This document shows positions 27,110 to 35,892 of a stretch of 64,000 nucleotides of DNA, piece by piece (position 1 is the stretch's first letter; each line of letters begins with the position of its first letter). The position numbers were made by a program, and so were the translations under genes. The stretch is taken from contig JAFLBD010000001.1 in assembly GCA_017303935.1 (NCBI GenBank), forward strand, positions 806,001 through 870,000. The letters are read 5' to 3'. Under the pieces are notes generated by a model. The model was given only the letters and a program-made list of their open reading frames with translations, did not search any database and had not been told where the DNA came from. The DNA is from Armatimonadota bacterium. GTDB taxonomy: Bacteria > Armatimonadota > Fimbriimonadia > Fimbriimonadales > Fimbriimonadaceae.

Positions 27110-28600
27110 ATGGGTAGCGGACTATCAAAACTTAAATCTCGAATGGAAGATTGCAACGCCATCAACGCAGCGATTGCGATGATGGATTGGGATCAACAGT
27201 GCTTTATGCCGAAGGGTGGCGCCGAAGCACGAGCGAACCACGTGAGCTTGTTGAGCCGAATGTCGCACGAAATCTTCGTGGCTGACGAAACTCAGCGTGC
27301 TCTCGAAGATGCACAGAGCGAAGTGACTCCTGGAACGGATGATGCGGCACTGGTTCGCGTCCTTGCCCGCCACATGAAGTTGAAGACCAAGTTCCCAGCC
27401 GAACTCGTCTCCCGCAAGAGCAAGCTCTGCGCTGAAGGACACGAGGCGTGGGTGGAAGCTCGTGCGAGCAACTACTTCGTTGGATTCGCTCCACTGCTCG
27501 CTGAGCTGTTTGAAATCGCGAAGGAAGAGGCAAACTTACTTGGCTACACGAACCACATTTACGACGCCCTGATCGACATGTATGAAGAGGGTGCCACGCA
27601 CGCTCAATGCGAGCAGATGTTCTCGACATTGCGCGCTCCGACGGTGGACTTGGTGGCAAAGATCAAGGCTTCTCCGGCTCAGCCGGACGATTCCCCACTC
27701 TATGGTGATTGGGACAAGGAGGTTCAGCGCAAGTTCACCGAATACCTCCTTCACTCGATTGGCTTCGATTTGAATCGTGGGCGACAAGACACCGCGCCTC
27801 ATCCGTTCTGCACTGGGTGGAGCGTCGGCGATATCCGGTTGACGACACGGTTTAAGGACTATCTCCCGAGCGCAATCTTTGGCACGATGCACGAAGCAGG
27901 CCACGGGATGTATGAGCAAGGTAGCCCGATGGAGTGGGATCGCACGGCTCTTGCAGGCGGCGTTTCGCTCGGCGTTCACGAAAGCCAAAGCCGGCTTTGG
28001 GAGAATATCGTCGGCCGGTCGCCGGCGTTCATTGAGTGGATGTATCCTGAGTTTGTCAAGGCATATCCAGCGATGGCGGCGTTCACTCCAGATCAGCTGT
28101 ATAAGATGATCAACAAGGTGGAGCCAAGCTTTATTCGGGTCGAAGCGGATGAAGTCACTTACAACCTGCACGTCATGGTGAGATTTGAAGTGGAATCCGC
28201 CATCTTGGAAGGCAAACTCGCGGTCAAGGACTTGCCTGAATATTGGAACTCGAAGTACACCGAGTACTTGGGCGTAACTCCAAAGAACGACGCCGAAGGA
28301 TGTCTGCAAGACGTTCACTGGTCGATGGGTTCGATCGGCTATTTCCCAACCTACACTATGGGCAATCTGCTCAGCGCGCAGATTTGGAACAAGCTGGTTG
28401 CCGACCTTGGAGACACCGACGCTCTGATCCGCCAAGGCAATTTTGCACCGATTCTAGGCTGGTTGAAGGAAAAGGTCTACAGCAAGGGTAGCAAGTATCC
28501 GCCACAAGAACTGATTCAGATGGTGACCGGAAAGCCGATGGCAGCGGACGATTACGTCCCGATGATCACCAAGAAGTATTCGGCCATCTACGAAATCTGA
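27110..28600 (+). CDS. Carboxypeptidase Taq (M32) metallopeptidase
   Basis: 496 residues, the normal size for M32 carboxypeptidases, which trim C-terminal residues from peptides. The zinc motif H-E-A-G-H is in FGTMHEAGHGMYEQG, followed by GVHESQSRLWENIVGRS containing the third ligand region, and TYTMGNLLSAQIW near the C-terminus. Substrate-binding segments such as HPFCTGWSVGDIRLTTR are intact. Its end overlaps the convergent NanE-ROK gene by 13 bp. Confidence 0.95.
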   Translation: MGSGLSKLKSRMEDCNAINAAIAMMDWDQQCFMPKGGAEARANHVSLLSRMSHEIFVADETQRALEDAQSEVTPGTDDAALVRVLARHMKLKTKFPAELVSRKSKLCAEGHEAWVEARASNYFVGFAPLLAELFEIAKEEANLLGYTNHIYDALIDMYEEGATHAQCEQMFSTLRAPTVDLVAKIKASPAQPDDSPLYGDWDKEVQRKFTEYLLHSIGFDLNRGRQDTAPHPFCTGWSVGDIRLTTRFKDYLPSAIFGTMHEAGHGMYEQGSPMEWDRTALAGGVSLGVHESQSRLWENIVGRSPAFIEWMYPEFVKAYPAMAAFTPDQLYKMINKVEPSFIRVEADEVTYNLHVMVRFEVESAILEGKLAVKDLPEYWNSKYTEYLGVTPKNDAEGCLQDVHWSMGSIGYFPTYTMGNLLSAQIWNKLVADLGDTDALIRQGNFAPILGWLKEKVYSKGSKYPPQELIQMVTGKPMAADDYVPMITKKYSAIYEI

Positions 28601-30000
28601 GGTGGGAACAAAGCCAGGCATGCGGCGCCGATAATTCCGGCGTCGCTGCCATAAGGCGATCGAATCGCGCCATCGAGTACGAGCCAGTCCGCCAATCCTA
28701 CGCCACCCGCTAGAACTATCTCGTCGGGTAAGACAATCGCCTTGATGAGATCTAGCGCGGACTTTGCCGCCTCAGTCGCAGTGGCTTTCTGGGATTCGGT
28801 CGGGTTCGGTGTCAGTGCTGCACCGCCGAGCTGGTCCTCAAACGATTGTTCGCCAAACTGCAGGTCATTGATCCGGGCGTATTCGCCATGAGGCCCCATC
28901 ATGATTCTGCCGCGATCCACCACCCCGCACCCGACTCCGGTGCCGAGCGCCAAGGTGGCAACGCGCTTCCCAGCAAACTGGGGATGCTGGGCATGCCCCC
29001 ACGCGGTGGCCAAGCCATCATTGAGTGCGTAAGACTTGATCCGATCGAATTCAAAGTTCGTGCCCAGATGGTCTGGGATCAGCGGCTTTGTCTCGACAAC
29101 AGTGTTCGTAGCTGGGTCAATGGTGCCCCCAGACGAAACTCCGACCACGTTGCATCGATGCGCCACGCAGAAATCGTGAATCATCTTCAAGCGCTGTGAG
29201 CGCGACTCTGGCAATTCGTGCCTTTCGTGGGACGTGATCGTGAGATTTCTGTCGACGACCGCCAGCCGCATCCACGTTCCCCCGATATCCACCGCAGCGA
29301 CGTGGGAGTGCCTGGCGCCAGCCGAGTTTACAAATGCTGCAGTTTGCTTGACAGGATCGTTCAAAGCACCGCCAATAACCACGGCAGACGCTCCAATCTG
29401 AAGAGCGGCGCGTGCCTGCCAAGGCTCATTGAATCGCCCTTCTGCGATCACGACTCCTGGTCCAAATTCGTCACAAAGCTCTCTTAATAGAGCCAAGTCC
29501 GGACCATTAGTCGCCGGCCGTGCTGGAGTGTATCCAGCAAGCGTTGTCCCGATCAGATCCGCACCGCAATGCCTTGCAAACCGCGCGGACTCCAGGCTGT
29601 CGCAATCTGCCATAGCCAGTCTTCCCGCTGAATGGATAAGTTCGATCAGATAGCCAAGCGACGATCCATCGGGACGAAGTCGGTCGGTGCCATCGAGCGC
29701 AATCACCTCGCATCCGAGGGCGATGAGCGCTTTGACTTCGACTTCCGTCGGGGTGATGTAAACCGGGTTTTGGCCGTATTCCCGCTTTATCAAACCGATG
29801 ATCGGCGCATCAAAACGCGATTTGAACGCACGGATGGTGTCTTCGCCTTGAGCTCTTAAGACTCGGACGCCATTCTGTAGCGAAGCTTGCGCCAACCGAT
29901 AGAGGGTCTCGACGTCTTCAAGTGGTGACCCCGGTGATGCTTGCACGCTCGCCACGATGGGCGATTGCGACACCAAATCGAGAAATTTCTCGTGGTTCAT
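28588..30000 (-). CDS. NanE-ROK fusion: ManNAc-6-P epimerase and sugar kinase
   Basis: The first 230 residues match N-acetylmannosamine-6-phosphate 2-epimerase (SPIVASVQASPGSPLE, APIIGLIKREY, VYITPT, GADLIGTTLAGYT). From about 233 the protein continues as a ROK-family sugar kinase (VAAVDIGGTWMRLAVVD, GVSSGGTIDP, LALGTGVGCGV). Such NanE/NanK fusions join two consecutive steps of sialic acid and ManNAc catabolism. The ROK zinc signature (CxCGxxGCxE) is absent; the region reads GPHGEYARINDLQFGEQ. Coupled by 4 bp overlap to the isomerase-like gene downstream in the window. Confidence 0.88.
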   Translation of the reverse strand: MNHEKFLDLVSQSPIVASVQASPGSPLEDVETLYRLAQASLQNGVRVLRAQGEDTIRAFKSRFDAPIIGLIKREYGQNPVYITPTEVEVKALIALGCEVIALDGTDRLRPDGSSLGYLIELIHSAGRLAMADCDSLESARFARHCGADLIGTTLAGYTPARPATNGPDLALLRELCDEFGPGVVIAEGRFNEPWQARAALQIGASAVVIGGALNDPVKQTAAFVNSAGARHSHVAAVDIGGTWMRLAVVDRNLTITSHERHELPESRSQRLKMIHDFCVAHRCNVVGVSSGGTIDPATNTVVETKPLIPDHLGTNFEFDRIKSYALNDGLATAWGHAQHPQFAGKRVATLALGTGVGCGVVDRGRIMMGPHGEYARINDLQFGEQSFEDQLGGAALTPNPTESQKATATEAAKSALDLIKAIVLPDEIVLAGGVGLADWLVLDGAIRSPYGSDAGIIGAACLALFPPQIS

Positions 30001-30338
30001 TTTCGATAAGTCGGGAGGTCCATGTCGCGAAGTTCAAGCGTGACCACGACTTTGTTTCCACGCTCTCGCTCGACGTATTCCTTCGCGACCGCGTAAAGTT
30101 GGTCGGCCATACTTCTGCGAAGATCGTCTGGGCGTCCTTCCATGATGGCGACATTGACGTGGACGAACTCATCCGGCGCCCCGGAGCCTAGCTCCCACAC
30201 CGAGTGCTCGACGAACCTTCCCTTCACTGCGGCGGGATCGACAGTTTCGCAGTCTGAGAGCGCACGAACCAGCCGCTGCAGCAACTCACGAGGATTTGCC
30301 AGCGTCTTGCTCGATGATTCCACGACGATGTGCGGCAT
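29997..30338 (-). CDS. CHMI-like tautomerase
   Basis: 113 residues with Pro2 (MPHIVVESS), the catalytic base of the tautomerase superfamily, and the fold pattern of 5-carboxymethyl-2-hydroxymuconate isomerase (FVHVNVAIMEGR, then a long helix). No aromatic-degradation genes are nearby, so the true substrate is unknown. It starts directly after the ccmD-like stop and overlaps the NanE-ROK start by 4 bp. Confidence 0.8.
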   Translation of the reverse strand: MPHIVVESSSKTLANPRELLQRLVRALSDCETVDPAAVKGRFVEHSVWELGSGAPDEFVHVNVAIMEGRPDDLRRSMADQLYAVAKEYVERERGNKVVVTLELRDMDLPTYRK

Positions 30339-30476
30339 CTACTTCTTGTCCGCTTCCATCTGATCCAATCGACTTTCGGCTTGTTTCAGTTTCTTATCGA
30401 CGGTCTGCAGGTACCACCACAGGGCCCCGAACACCATCAGCGGAGGAAGTCCCGCCGCCAGTTTCCATAGTTCCAT
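30339..30476 (-). CDS. ccmD: CcmD-like small membrane protein
   Basis: A 45-residue protein: MELWKLAAGLPPLMVFGALW begins a single transmembrane helix, followed by a charged, coiled-coil-like tail (KKLKQAESRLDQ). Size, topology and place after ccmA-ccmB-ccmC identify it as the CcmD accessory protein of cytochrome c maturation. Its first 83 bp lie inside the end of ccmC in another frame. An AGGAGG sits 13 nt before the ATG, longer spacing than usual. Confidence 0.8.
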   Translation of the reverse strand: MELWKLAAGLPPLMVFGALWWYLQTVDKKLKQAESRLDQMEADKK

Positions 30477-31149
30477 TTAGTTTTAGAATCCTCCTCAGGA
30501 GTGTCAAAGTGCGAATCTCGCGGTCAAAAACGATCAAAGTTGCAAGCGTAACGGCAGCAAAAGCGACGAGCAATACATTTCGGTAGTTCGAGTCTAAGCT
30601 TCCTTGAGAGACTGTTGTGGATGGGTGGAAGCTCGACTGAACCACATGCGGAAGTCTTGGGTAGACGAACACCAGGAACAAAATCGGAATGAGCGTGATG
30701 GCGGCGTAACCCGCATGGGCTATGGCGCGCTTGTCTGGTTCGTCGAAGCTCCGCCGCAGAATCAATCCAGCAAAGAGCATCAGAGTTACGAGAAGAAATG
30801 ATGTTTGCCGTGGATCCCACTGCCAAAACGCTCCCCATTGTGCACGGCTAAAAATTATGCCGGTCGTCAATGCGAGAACGCAGAGCACGGTGGCGATATT
30901 CCACGCTGATTCTAATCGGATGTCAAACCGCTCGCCCTTGCATCCCAAGTATCGGATGGCGTGATATGCCGCAACTAGAATGAAAATAGAGCCTAGAATC
31001 GCGCTGGAAAGGTGAAAAAAGATGATCCTAGCGAGTTCAGGATTTGGGAAGATCGCGGCCCGCGGCGCGGCAAGAGAGAGTACGATGGAAACAACACCTA
31101 GCAGTCCTGCCAAGGCGATTGTTGCTGGGGATCGAAGCAGATTCTTCAT
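30394..31149 (-). CDS. ccmC: Heme exporter/chaperone protein CcmC
   Basis: 251 residues with six hydrophobic helices and the heme-handling tryptophan-rich motif WGAFWQWDPRQTS, plus the conserved FFHLSSAI and AHAGYAAI histidine segments. CcmC presents heme to CcmE during cytochrome c biogenesis. The last 28 residues (after LLRRILKLN) are hydrophilic and lie over the ccmD start. 36 bp after ccmB. Confidence 0.92.
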   Translation of the reverse strand: MKNLLRSPATIALAGLLGVVSIVLSLAAPRAAIFPNPELARIIFFHLSSAILGSIFILVAAYHAIRYLGCKGERFDIRLESAWNIATVLCVLALTTGIIFSRAQWGAFWQWDPRQTSFLLVTLMLFAGLILRRSFDEPDKRAIAHAGYAAITLIPILFLVFVYPRLPHVVQSSFHPSTTVSQGSLDSNYRNVLLVAFAAVTLATLIVFDREIRTLTLLRRILKLNGTMETGGGTSSADGVRGPVVVPADRR

Positions 31150-31185
31150 TCGGCAACTTCCTTCTGTATGGAACCTTATTTGGGG

Positions 31186-31866
31186 CTAATCCTGCTTGCC
31201 CGGATACAGCTTCCAGAGCACTTTGCTCAAGGGCGGACCAAAAGTCACCATTGCAATCGCAAATCCGAGCAGCGCGACGAGGTTTTGAATTCCACCGCTC
31301 ACGGATCCCTCTCCAAGGGCAGGCCGAATCGCGCCAATGCTGATCGCGATTTGGGGCAAAACGAGCGGCAGCGCAATGACGGTAGTGAGCAACCACCTGC
31401 TACTTGCTCCCAGGGCGATCGAGCCGCACAAAGAAAGCGAGACTCCCAGCGCGATCGCTTCGAGCAAAGTCGCTCCGAAGTAGAGCGGATAGTTGACCAC
31501 TTGGACCTTGGTGAAAACGGAATACAGGAGCGCGAGCACAAGTCCGTTGAGCACCATTTGCACCGTGCAGTAGGCAGCCTTCCCTAGCCAGATCGCTTCC
31601 GGCTTGGCAATCAATCGCAAGAAGTCGAAGGTTTGCTGCTCCTCCTCTGCCATGAACACTCGGGGGAGGGTGACGGTCGCGGCGAAAACCAATACGATCG
31701 TCAGCATTCCCGCATGCTGTGTTGGCGTGGGATTCTGGTTGAACGTGCTGAAGGCGATCGCCACAATGCTCGAAAGTCCAAAAAGCGCCGATGATAGCCA
31801 AGCACTTTGATTTCGAATTTCTGCCAAAAATTCTTTGGCGAAAAGCGCTCTAAAGTGCGAGGACAT
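31186..31866 (-). CDS. ccmB: Heme exporter membrane subunit CcmB
   Basis: 226 residues with about six transmembrane helices and the family pattern FAKEFLAEIRNQ, EEEQQTFDFLRLIAKPEAIWLGK and PLVLPQIAI. Together with CcmA it forms the ABC-type component of cytochrome c maturation. The ccmA stop overlaps its start by 17 bp. Confidence 0.93.
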   Translation of the reverse strand: MSSHFRALFAKEFLAEIRNQSAWLSSALFGLSSIVAIAFSTFNQNPTPTQHAGMLTIVLVFAATVTLPRVFMAEEEQQTFDFLRLIAKPEAIWLGKAAYCTVQMVLNGLVLALLYSVFTKVQVVNYPLYFGATLLEAIALGVSLSLCGSIALGASSRWLLTTVIALPLVLPQIAISIGAIRPALGEGSVSGGIQNLVALLGFAIAMVTFGPPLSKVLWKLYPGKQD

Positions 31867-32422
31867 GTGTCGCTAACTCCAATTCTTGCGGGTCGTTGGT
31901 GGCGATGATACAGGCTCCATGTTCGCGCTGATTTTCGACGAGTTGCTTGACCACTGCTCGGCCGCTCTCATCGAGGCTCGCACCTGGCTCGTCCAAAAAG
32001 AGGCACTTCGGGTTTGATTGAATGGCTAGAGCCAACTTAATCCTAGCTCGCATCCCACTCGAAAATGCTTTCACTTGCTTTGCCGGGTCCACCTGCAGGC
32101 CGACTTGGTCCAGCAACGAGTCGGTTCGTGGTTCGCAATTGCGCAACGATGCCGCGAGGAGGAGGTGTTCTTGCGCGGAGAGGGTGGGATATAGGGCGAG
32201 GTCCAGCGCACAGTAACCTGCCTCAATGTGAGGGTCAAATTCTCGGTTGATCGAGCCTTCGCTGGGTTGCACCAATCCGCAGAGGAGTTTGACAAGAGTG
32301 CTCTTCCCTGCACCGTTGATTCCGGTGATCACCAAAGTCTGGCCCGTCGAAACAGTAAATGAAAGGCCTCGAAAGAGCCATCGGCCACTCAAATGTTTCC
32401 CGAGATTGACCGCCTCCAGCAT
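31850..32422 (-). CDS. ccmA: Heme ABC exporter ATP-binding subunit CcmA
   Basis: From ATG 32422 (AAGG Shine-Dalgarno close by) the protein is 190 residues. Walker A GINGAGKST, the signature FSSGMRARI and Walker B CLFLDEPGAS are present, spaced as in CcmA. It powers the CcmABCD complex. First gene of the ccmABCD-tautomerase-nanEK chain. Confidence 0.93.
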   Translation of the reverse strand: MLEAVNLGKHLSGRWLFRGLSFTVSTGQTLVITGINGAGKSTLVKLLCGLVQPSEGSINREFDPHIEAGYCALDLALYPTLSAQEHLLLAASLRNCEPRTDSLLDQVGLQVDPAKQVKAFSSGMRARIKLALAIQSNPKCLFLDEPGASLDESGRAVVKQLVENQREHGACIIATNDPQELELATHVLAL

Positions 32423-32440
32423 CAACCTTAAGTATGACGC

Positions 32441-32476
32441 AAAAAGCCCTGAGGTCACATTTTGTGAACTCAGGGC
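32441..32476 (-). terminator. Terminator after the minor pilin operon
   Basis: An 8 bp stem (32446-32453 with 32469-32476), extended past one mismatch by TCACA/TGTGA, is followed on the minus strand by TTTTT (32441-32445). It ends transcription of the gene at 32497, just before ccmA. Confidence 0.88.
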
Positions 32477-32496
32477 CGAGGTAACTGAAGTGCCGA

Positions 32497-34053
32497 TTAC
32501 TTAAGCGTCAACCACTCGGTCAACTTCGAAGGATTGAACGGAGATCGAACTCCCGCTGGGACCAGCGAGACATTGATCTGTGTTAGAAGTCCTGGATCAA
32601 AGTCGCCTGCGCTTGCTGCGTCAGGTTCGTACCGAACCACGAAGCTGTTGTTGGTTTCGACTTCAATGTCTTTGTACGCCAAGATCATGCCGTTCAACTC
32701 AGGAGATTTTTTGATCTTCATTCCGCCCTTTGCAGCGTAAATCAGACCCGTTGTCGCCGTCGTTTCGTGCTGATAGTCGATCGCGTCATCAGCGGTATTG
32801 ACCGAGATCAACGCCGAGTTTTGTAGAACTTTTGATCGTGTTGGATAAGGACTGCCGTTCGTGTCGAGTTTGTACTCGCCGGGATGCTTACCGATGTATT
32901 TTCCGTTGACAACGAGAGTTACTCCAAGATTCATCAGCTGTCCGACGTTTTTGACATTGCCGCTCACGTAGACAATGTTTTCTGTCGGATTTGAACTTGT
33001 CGGCACCAACCGCAAGAGGTCGCCGGCAGTCACTTCAAGATCACCATCAATATAAGCCGGTGTTTCGATAACCTTCCAGCCATCGCCCGGGCGACCTGAC
33101 ATAGTGTTCGATTTCAATCCACCGTTAAAGCGGTACGCGCTTGGTTTGGTCGTGGTGGTGCGCCAGTTGTTTGTCCAGAGGTCAACCTTTGCGCTATTGG
33201 CAAATCCAACGTCTTGGGCGAGTTTGACGACTGAGTTTGCGGCGACGTTTGGCAACCCTGGAGTGCTTGAAACTACGGGAGTTCGGTAGTTGATGGTGCC
33301 GTTAGCGTTACCAATTCCGGCGTCGCTGACCGTCCAATCAAAACTGCGCGCAGGCGTCATCATCAATCCCTGCGTGTCCATCACATTGGGGCTTCTATTT
33401 GTTGACTTCGTACCGTTCGGATCCCATTGGATGCCACCATTACCGATCACGTGTCCCTTCAGTCCGTCAGGGCTAAAGGTTCGGAATCCGCCACTAGTCT
33501 TCATGATCACTTTGCCATTGGCGACCACAGCTCCAGCCGGGAATGTGATTTTGTCCGCTGGAGGTGCCTGGTTGATAATGTTGGTGATCGACTGAAGGTT
33601 ATATTCCATCACAGCCAAAAACTTTGCTTGCTTACGCGAAACAACGCCATATTGGCTTGTCCCGGTGCCTTCCAGAACGAAGGTGTAATTGATGCGACGA
33701 ACAGGAGGGCTATTCCCGACATCAGCGATGTTCCTCGTCATGCTCACCACGCGCGCCGTATAGCTGCCAAGCACAATGCTTCCGCTCCGAGACTCGCCAG
33801 AAAGTGAACCGTTCGAGATCGAGAACGGATAGGTTTGGTCCGCCCACATCTGCGCGCGGATTCGATCATACAGATCGTTCACCGCCGATTCTGCCAACAG
33901 GTCAGCTTGTGATTTTGACGCAGTTCGGTCGGAGTGCTTGTCGCTCTGCATCGTGGACGAGGCCACATACATGCTTACTCCAGCGAAACTGATCATAAAG
34001 AGCATCACTGCTGGAGTGCTCATTCCGAGTCGCTTTCCAAATTTCTTCTTCAT
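32497..34053 (-). CDS. PilX-like pilus assembly protein
   Basis: 518 residues from ATG 34053. A basic start (MKKKFGKRLGMS) is followed by one transmembrane helix (VMLFMISFAGVSMYVAS) and a long extracellular domain with beta-rich, Asn/Gly/Thr-rich sequence. It lacks a canonical GFTLIE prepilin site but sits with two prepilin-type genes, as PilX-like proteins do. The middle (GAVVANGKVIMKTSG and GHVIGNGGI) resembles polymer-forming/DUF7305-like domains. Confidence 0.75.
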   Translation of the reverse strand: MKKKFGKRLGMSTPAVMLFMISFAGVSMYVASSTMQSDKHSDRTASKSQADLLAESAVNDLYDRIRAQMWADQTYPFSISNGSLSGESRSGSIVLGSYTARVVSMTRNIADVGNSPPVRRINYTFVLEGTGTSQYGVVSRKQAKFLAVMEYNLQSITNIINQAPPADKITFPAGAVVANGKVIMKTSGGFRTFSPDGLKGHVIGNGGIQWDPNGTKSTNRSPNVMDTQGLMMTPARSFDWTVSDAGIGNANGTINYRTPVVSSTPGLPNVAANSVVKLAQDVGFANSAKVDLWTNNWRTTTTKPSAYRFNGGLKSNTMSGRPGDGWKVIETPAYIDGDLEVTAGDLLRLVPTSSNPTENIVYVSGNVKNVGQLMNLGVTLVVNGKYIGKHPGEYKLDTNGSPYPTRSKVLQNSALISVNTADDAIDYQHETTATTGLIYAAKGGMKIKKSPELNGMILAYKDIEVETNNSFVVRYEPDAASAGDFDPGLLTQINVSLVPAGVRSPFNPSKLTEWLTLK

Positions 34054-34086
34054 AGTAATTTCTGCCAAGCTCAATCTGAGCGAGTG

Positions 34087-34929
34087 TTATCGGTTTCTAA
34101 GTGATGCGATTGATTTCAGAACAATGATTTTTGATCGATCCGCTTGTCGAGCATCTTTCCAAACGGGTTCAACTTCGAGTTTCACCATCACGCTGGACGC
34201 TGCATTGCCCCCACTGGAATTCGCGGTGATATTGGGACTGATCGGATAAGACACGTCCATCGTCACCCCACCCTTCATCGCGTAGGTGATATTGATGATT
34301 TGACCGTTTCGAGTGGCGTATCCGTCTGCCAATCGATCCGAACCTCCAACTACCGCGGTAATCGGGAAATTAGCTGTAGGCGAGAGTGGCAATGTTCTGA
34401 GGGTGTAACTCTTGGTCCACCAATCTCCCCAGAACGTATCGATCGCGCCATATTCGAGGCTGATCGACCGAACATTTTCTGCCACTGTGTCTACAAGCTG
34501 AGAATTGCTCATGACACCACCGGTGATCGTGCCTTGGTACAGCCGCAAGACATTTGGGCCCGTGACGCCAGCCTGAGCTTCACGCCGGTAGATCACGTAG
34601 TCAAAGTTGCCGCCAGTTCTAGGAATTCGGAGCACGAGCGTACTATTGCCGTCGGTACCCCAATTGACCCCTGCCGGGCTCTTCCCTTGGACCAAAACCA
34701 TGTCCGCACGAGTGATGTCTTGAACTATTGAGCTAAATGCGCGGCGTTCCTTGGCAAACACGTTCACGTTGCTATCGGACTTGTTTGCCAGCCGAGTTGC
34801 CTGCAAAGTCAGATTCACCAAAAAGATCACCAACATCGTGGAGATCACCATGGCAACGCTGATTTCGATCAGCGTAAATCCACGCGCCTTACTGTTGCGG
34901 CTTAGAGTCCGAGTACGGTGAGTGCCCAT
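34087..34929 (-). CDS. PilW-like minor prepilin
   Basis: 280 residues with a type IV prepilin signal: basic leader ending KARG, then FTLIEISVAMVISTMLVIFL. The soluble part has the PilW pattern of strands and ends in a QADRSKIIVLKSIASLR segment. A probable minor pilin needed to start pilus or pseudopilus assembly. It overlaps the PilV-like gene by 28 bp. Confidence 0.85.
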   Translation of the reverse strand: MGTHRTRTLSRNSKARGFTLIEISVAMVISTMLVIFLVNLTLQATRLANKSDSNVNVFAKERRAFSSIVQDITRADMVLVQGKSPAGVNWGTDGNSTLVLRIPRTGGNFDYVIYRREAQAGVTGPNVLRLYQGTITGGVMSNSQLVDTVAENVRSISLEYGAIDTFWGDWWTKSYTLRTLPLSPTANFPITAVVGGSDRLADGYATRNGQIINITYAMKGGVTMDVSYPISPNITANSSGGNAASSVMVKLEVEPVWKDARQADRSKIIVLKSIASLRNR

Positions 34930-35738
34930 TTTTCTCCCACATCTCCATAGGTATAGCCAGGATCCGATGATCCTCCAGTGCTTCCGCCAGTTGTGCCACC
35001 TGTAGTTCCGCCGGTGCTGCCACCAGTCGAACCTCCAGTGCTACCCCCGGTTGAGCCGCCGGTCGTTCCACCGGTAGTTCCCCCAGTGCTGCCGCCGGTC
35101 GTTCCACCAGTAGTTCCTCCGGTGCTGCCACCTGTCGAACCGCCAGTTGTTGTGCCCGGATTAGACCCGCCGGTTGATCCACCCGTCGTTGTTGGTGCTG
35201 GTGGTGGCGGTGGTGGTGGAGGCGGCGGTGGCGGTGGGACGTAGAAGTACTGATCCCACGATCCGCCAGAAGTTCCAAAATCGCCATAGGCATCGCGTGT
35301 GACCAGAGCTGCAAGAACTACTTCTGATTCTGGGCTCGCGATTCGCTCTTTAGATTGCGATCGCCAGGTGACGCGCACCGAAACCCGTTGCATTCGAGGA
35401 TTGTTTTGGACCGCGGCGACAGTGTATTGCCCGGTCATAGAGATGCCGTTTGCACCTCCAGGAAACTGATTCAGAACATCCGCGCCAATGGTGAAGGCGG
35501 TTCCTGCCGAATACGTGCGGTTCCCTGGCGAGGCAATGATCAGCTTCTCCAATTGCTGCCTTGCCGCAGCCATCGCTACAGTTCGGGCCTCGGATTGGTT
35601 GCCAATCTTGTGCGATTTGCCAAGTACCGACATCACCGAAATTCCCATGATTCCCAGGCAGAAAATTCCGATGACTGACTCAAGTAGAGTCAACCCTTGG
35701 ATTGATCGTCGCTGGATTCTGATCTTCGCGCCTTCCAT
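34902..35738 (-). CDS. PilV-like minor prepilin with proline run and Gly-Thr/Ser repeat tail
   Basis: 278 residues from ATG 35738 (AAAGG Shine-Dalgarno). The prepilin signal is SIQGLTLLESVIGIFCLGIM, with Leu instead of the usual Phe after the cut. After a pilin-like domain comes a run of 13 prolines, then a tail of about 90 residues built from GGST/GGTT units, then a short end segment with YGDVGEKW. The tail is probably an extended, exposed spacer. Confidence 0.85.
   Translation of the reverse strand: MEGAKIRIQRRSIQGLTLLESVIGIFCLGIMGISVMSVLGKSHKIGNQSEARTVAMAAARQQLEKLIIASPGNRTYSAGTAFTIGADVLNQFPGGANGISMTGQYTVAAVQNNPRMQRVSVRVTWRSQSKERIASPESEVVLAALVTRDAYGDFGTSGGSWDQYFYVPPPPPPPPPPPPPAPTTTGGSTGGSNPGTTTGGSTGGSTGGTTGGTTGGSTGGTTGGTTGGSTGGSTGGSTGGSTGGTTGGTTGGSTGGSSDPGYTYGDVGEKWALTVLGL
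34971..35242. repeat. 12 bp-period coding repeat (GGST/GGTT units) and proline run
   Basis: In the PilV-like gene, a 12-bp period runs over roughly 34971-35190, encoding Gly-Gly-Ser/Thr-Thr units, followed on the plus-strand map by a GGTGGC-rich stretch to about 35233 encoding consecutive prolines. Third codon positions vary between units, so the protein pattern is more regular than the DNA. Confidence 0.85.
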
Positions 35739-35892
35739 AGTGCCTTTCTTAGATCGGTCATGTGGACCTTCAAGATCACCGTGGAAAACACCAGATTTGC
35801 ATCCGGACACCTTCGATCCCAAAATCCCGTCACACCGACTCCAACAGGTTCATTCCACATCAGCCGCGTTCGTGCATAATAAATTTGTGGCG

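Noticed and set aside
34978-35244. The 12 bp periodic array considered as a CRISPR or non-coding satellite
   Set aside because: Units have no spacers, keep a single reading frame, and vary at third codon positions, so it is a coding repeat.
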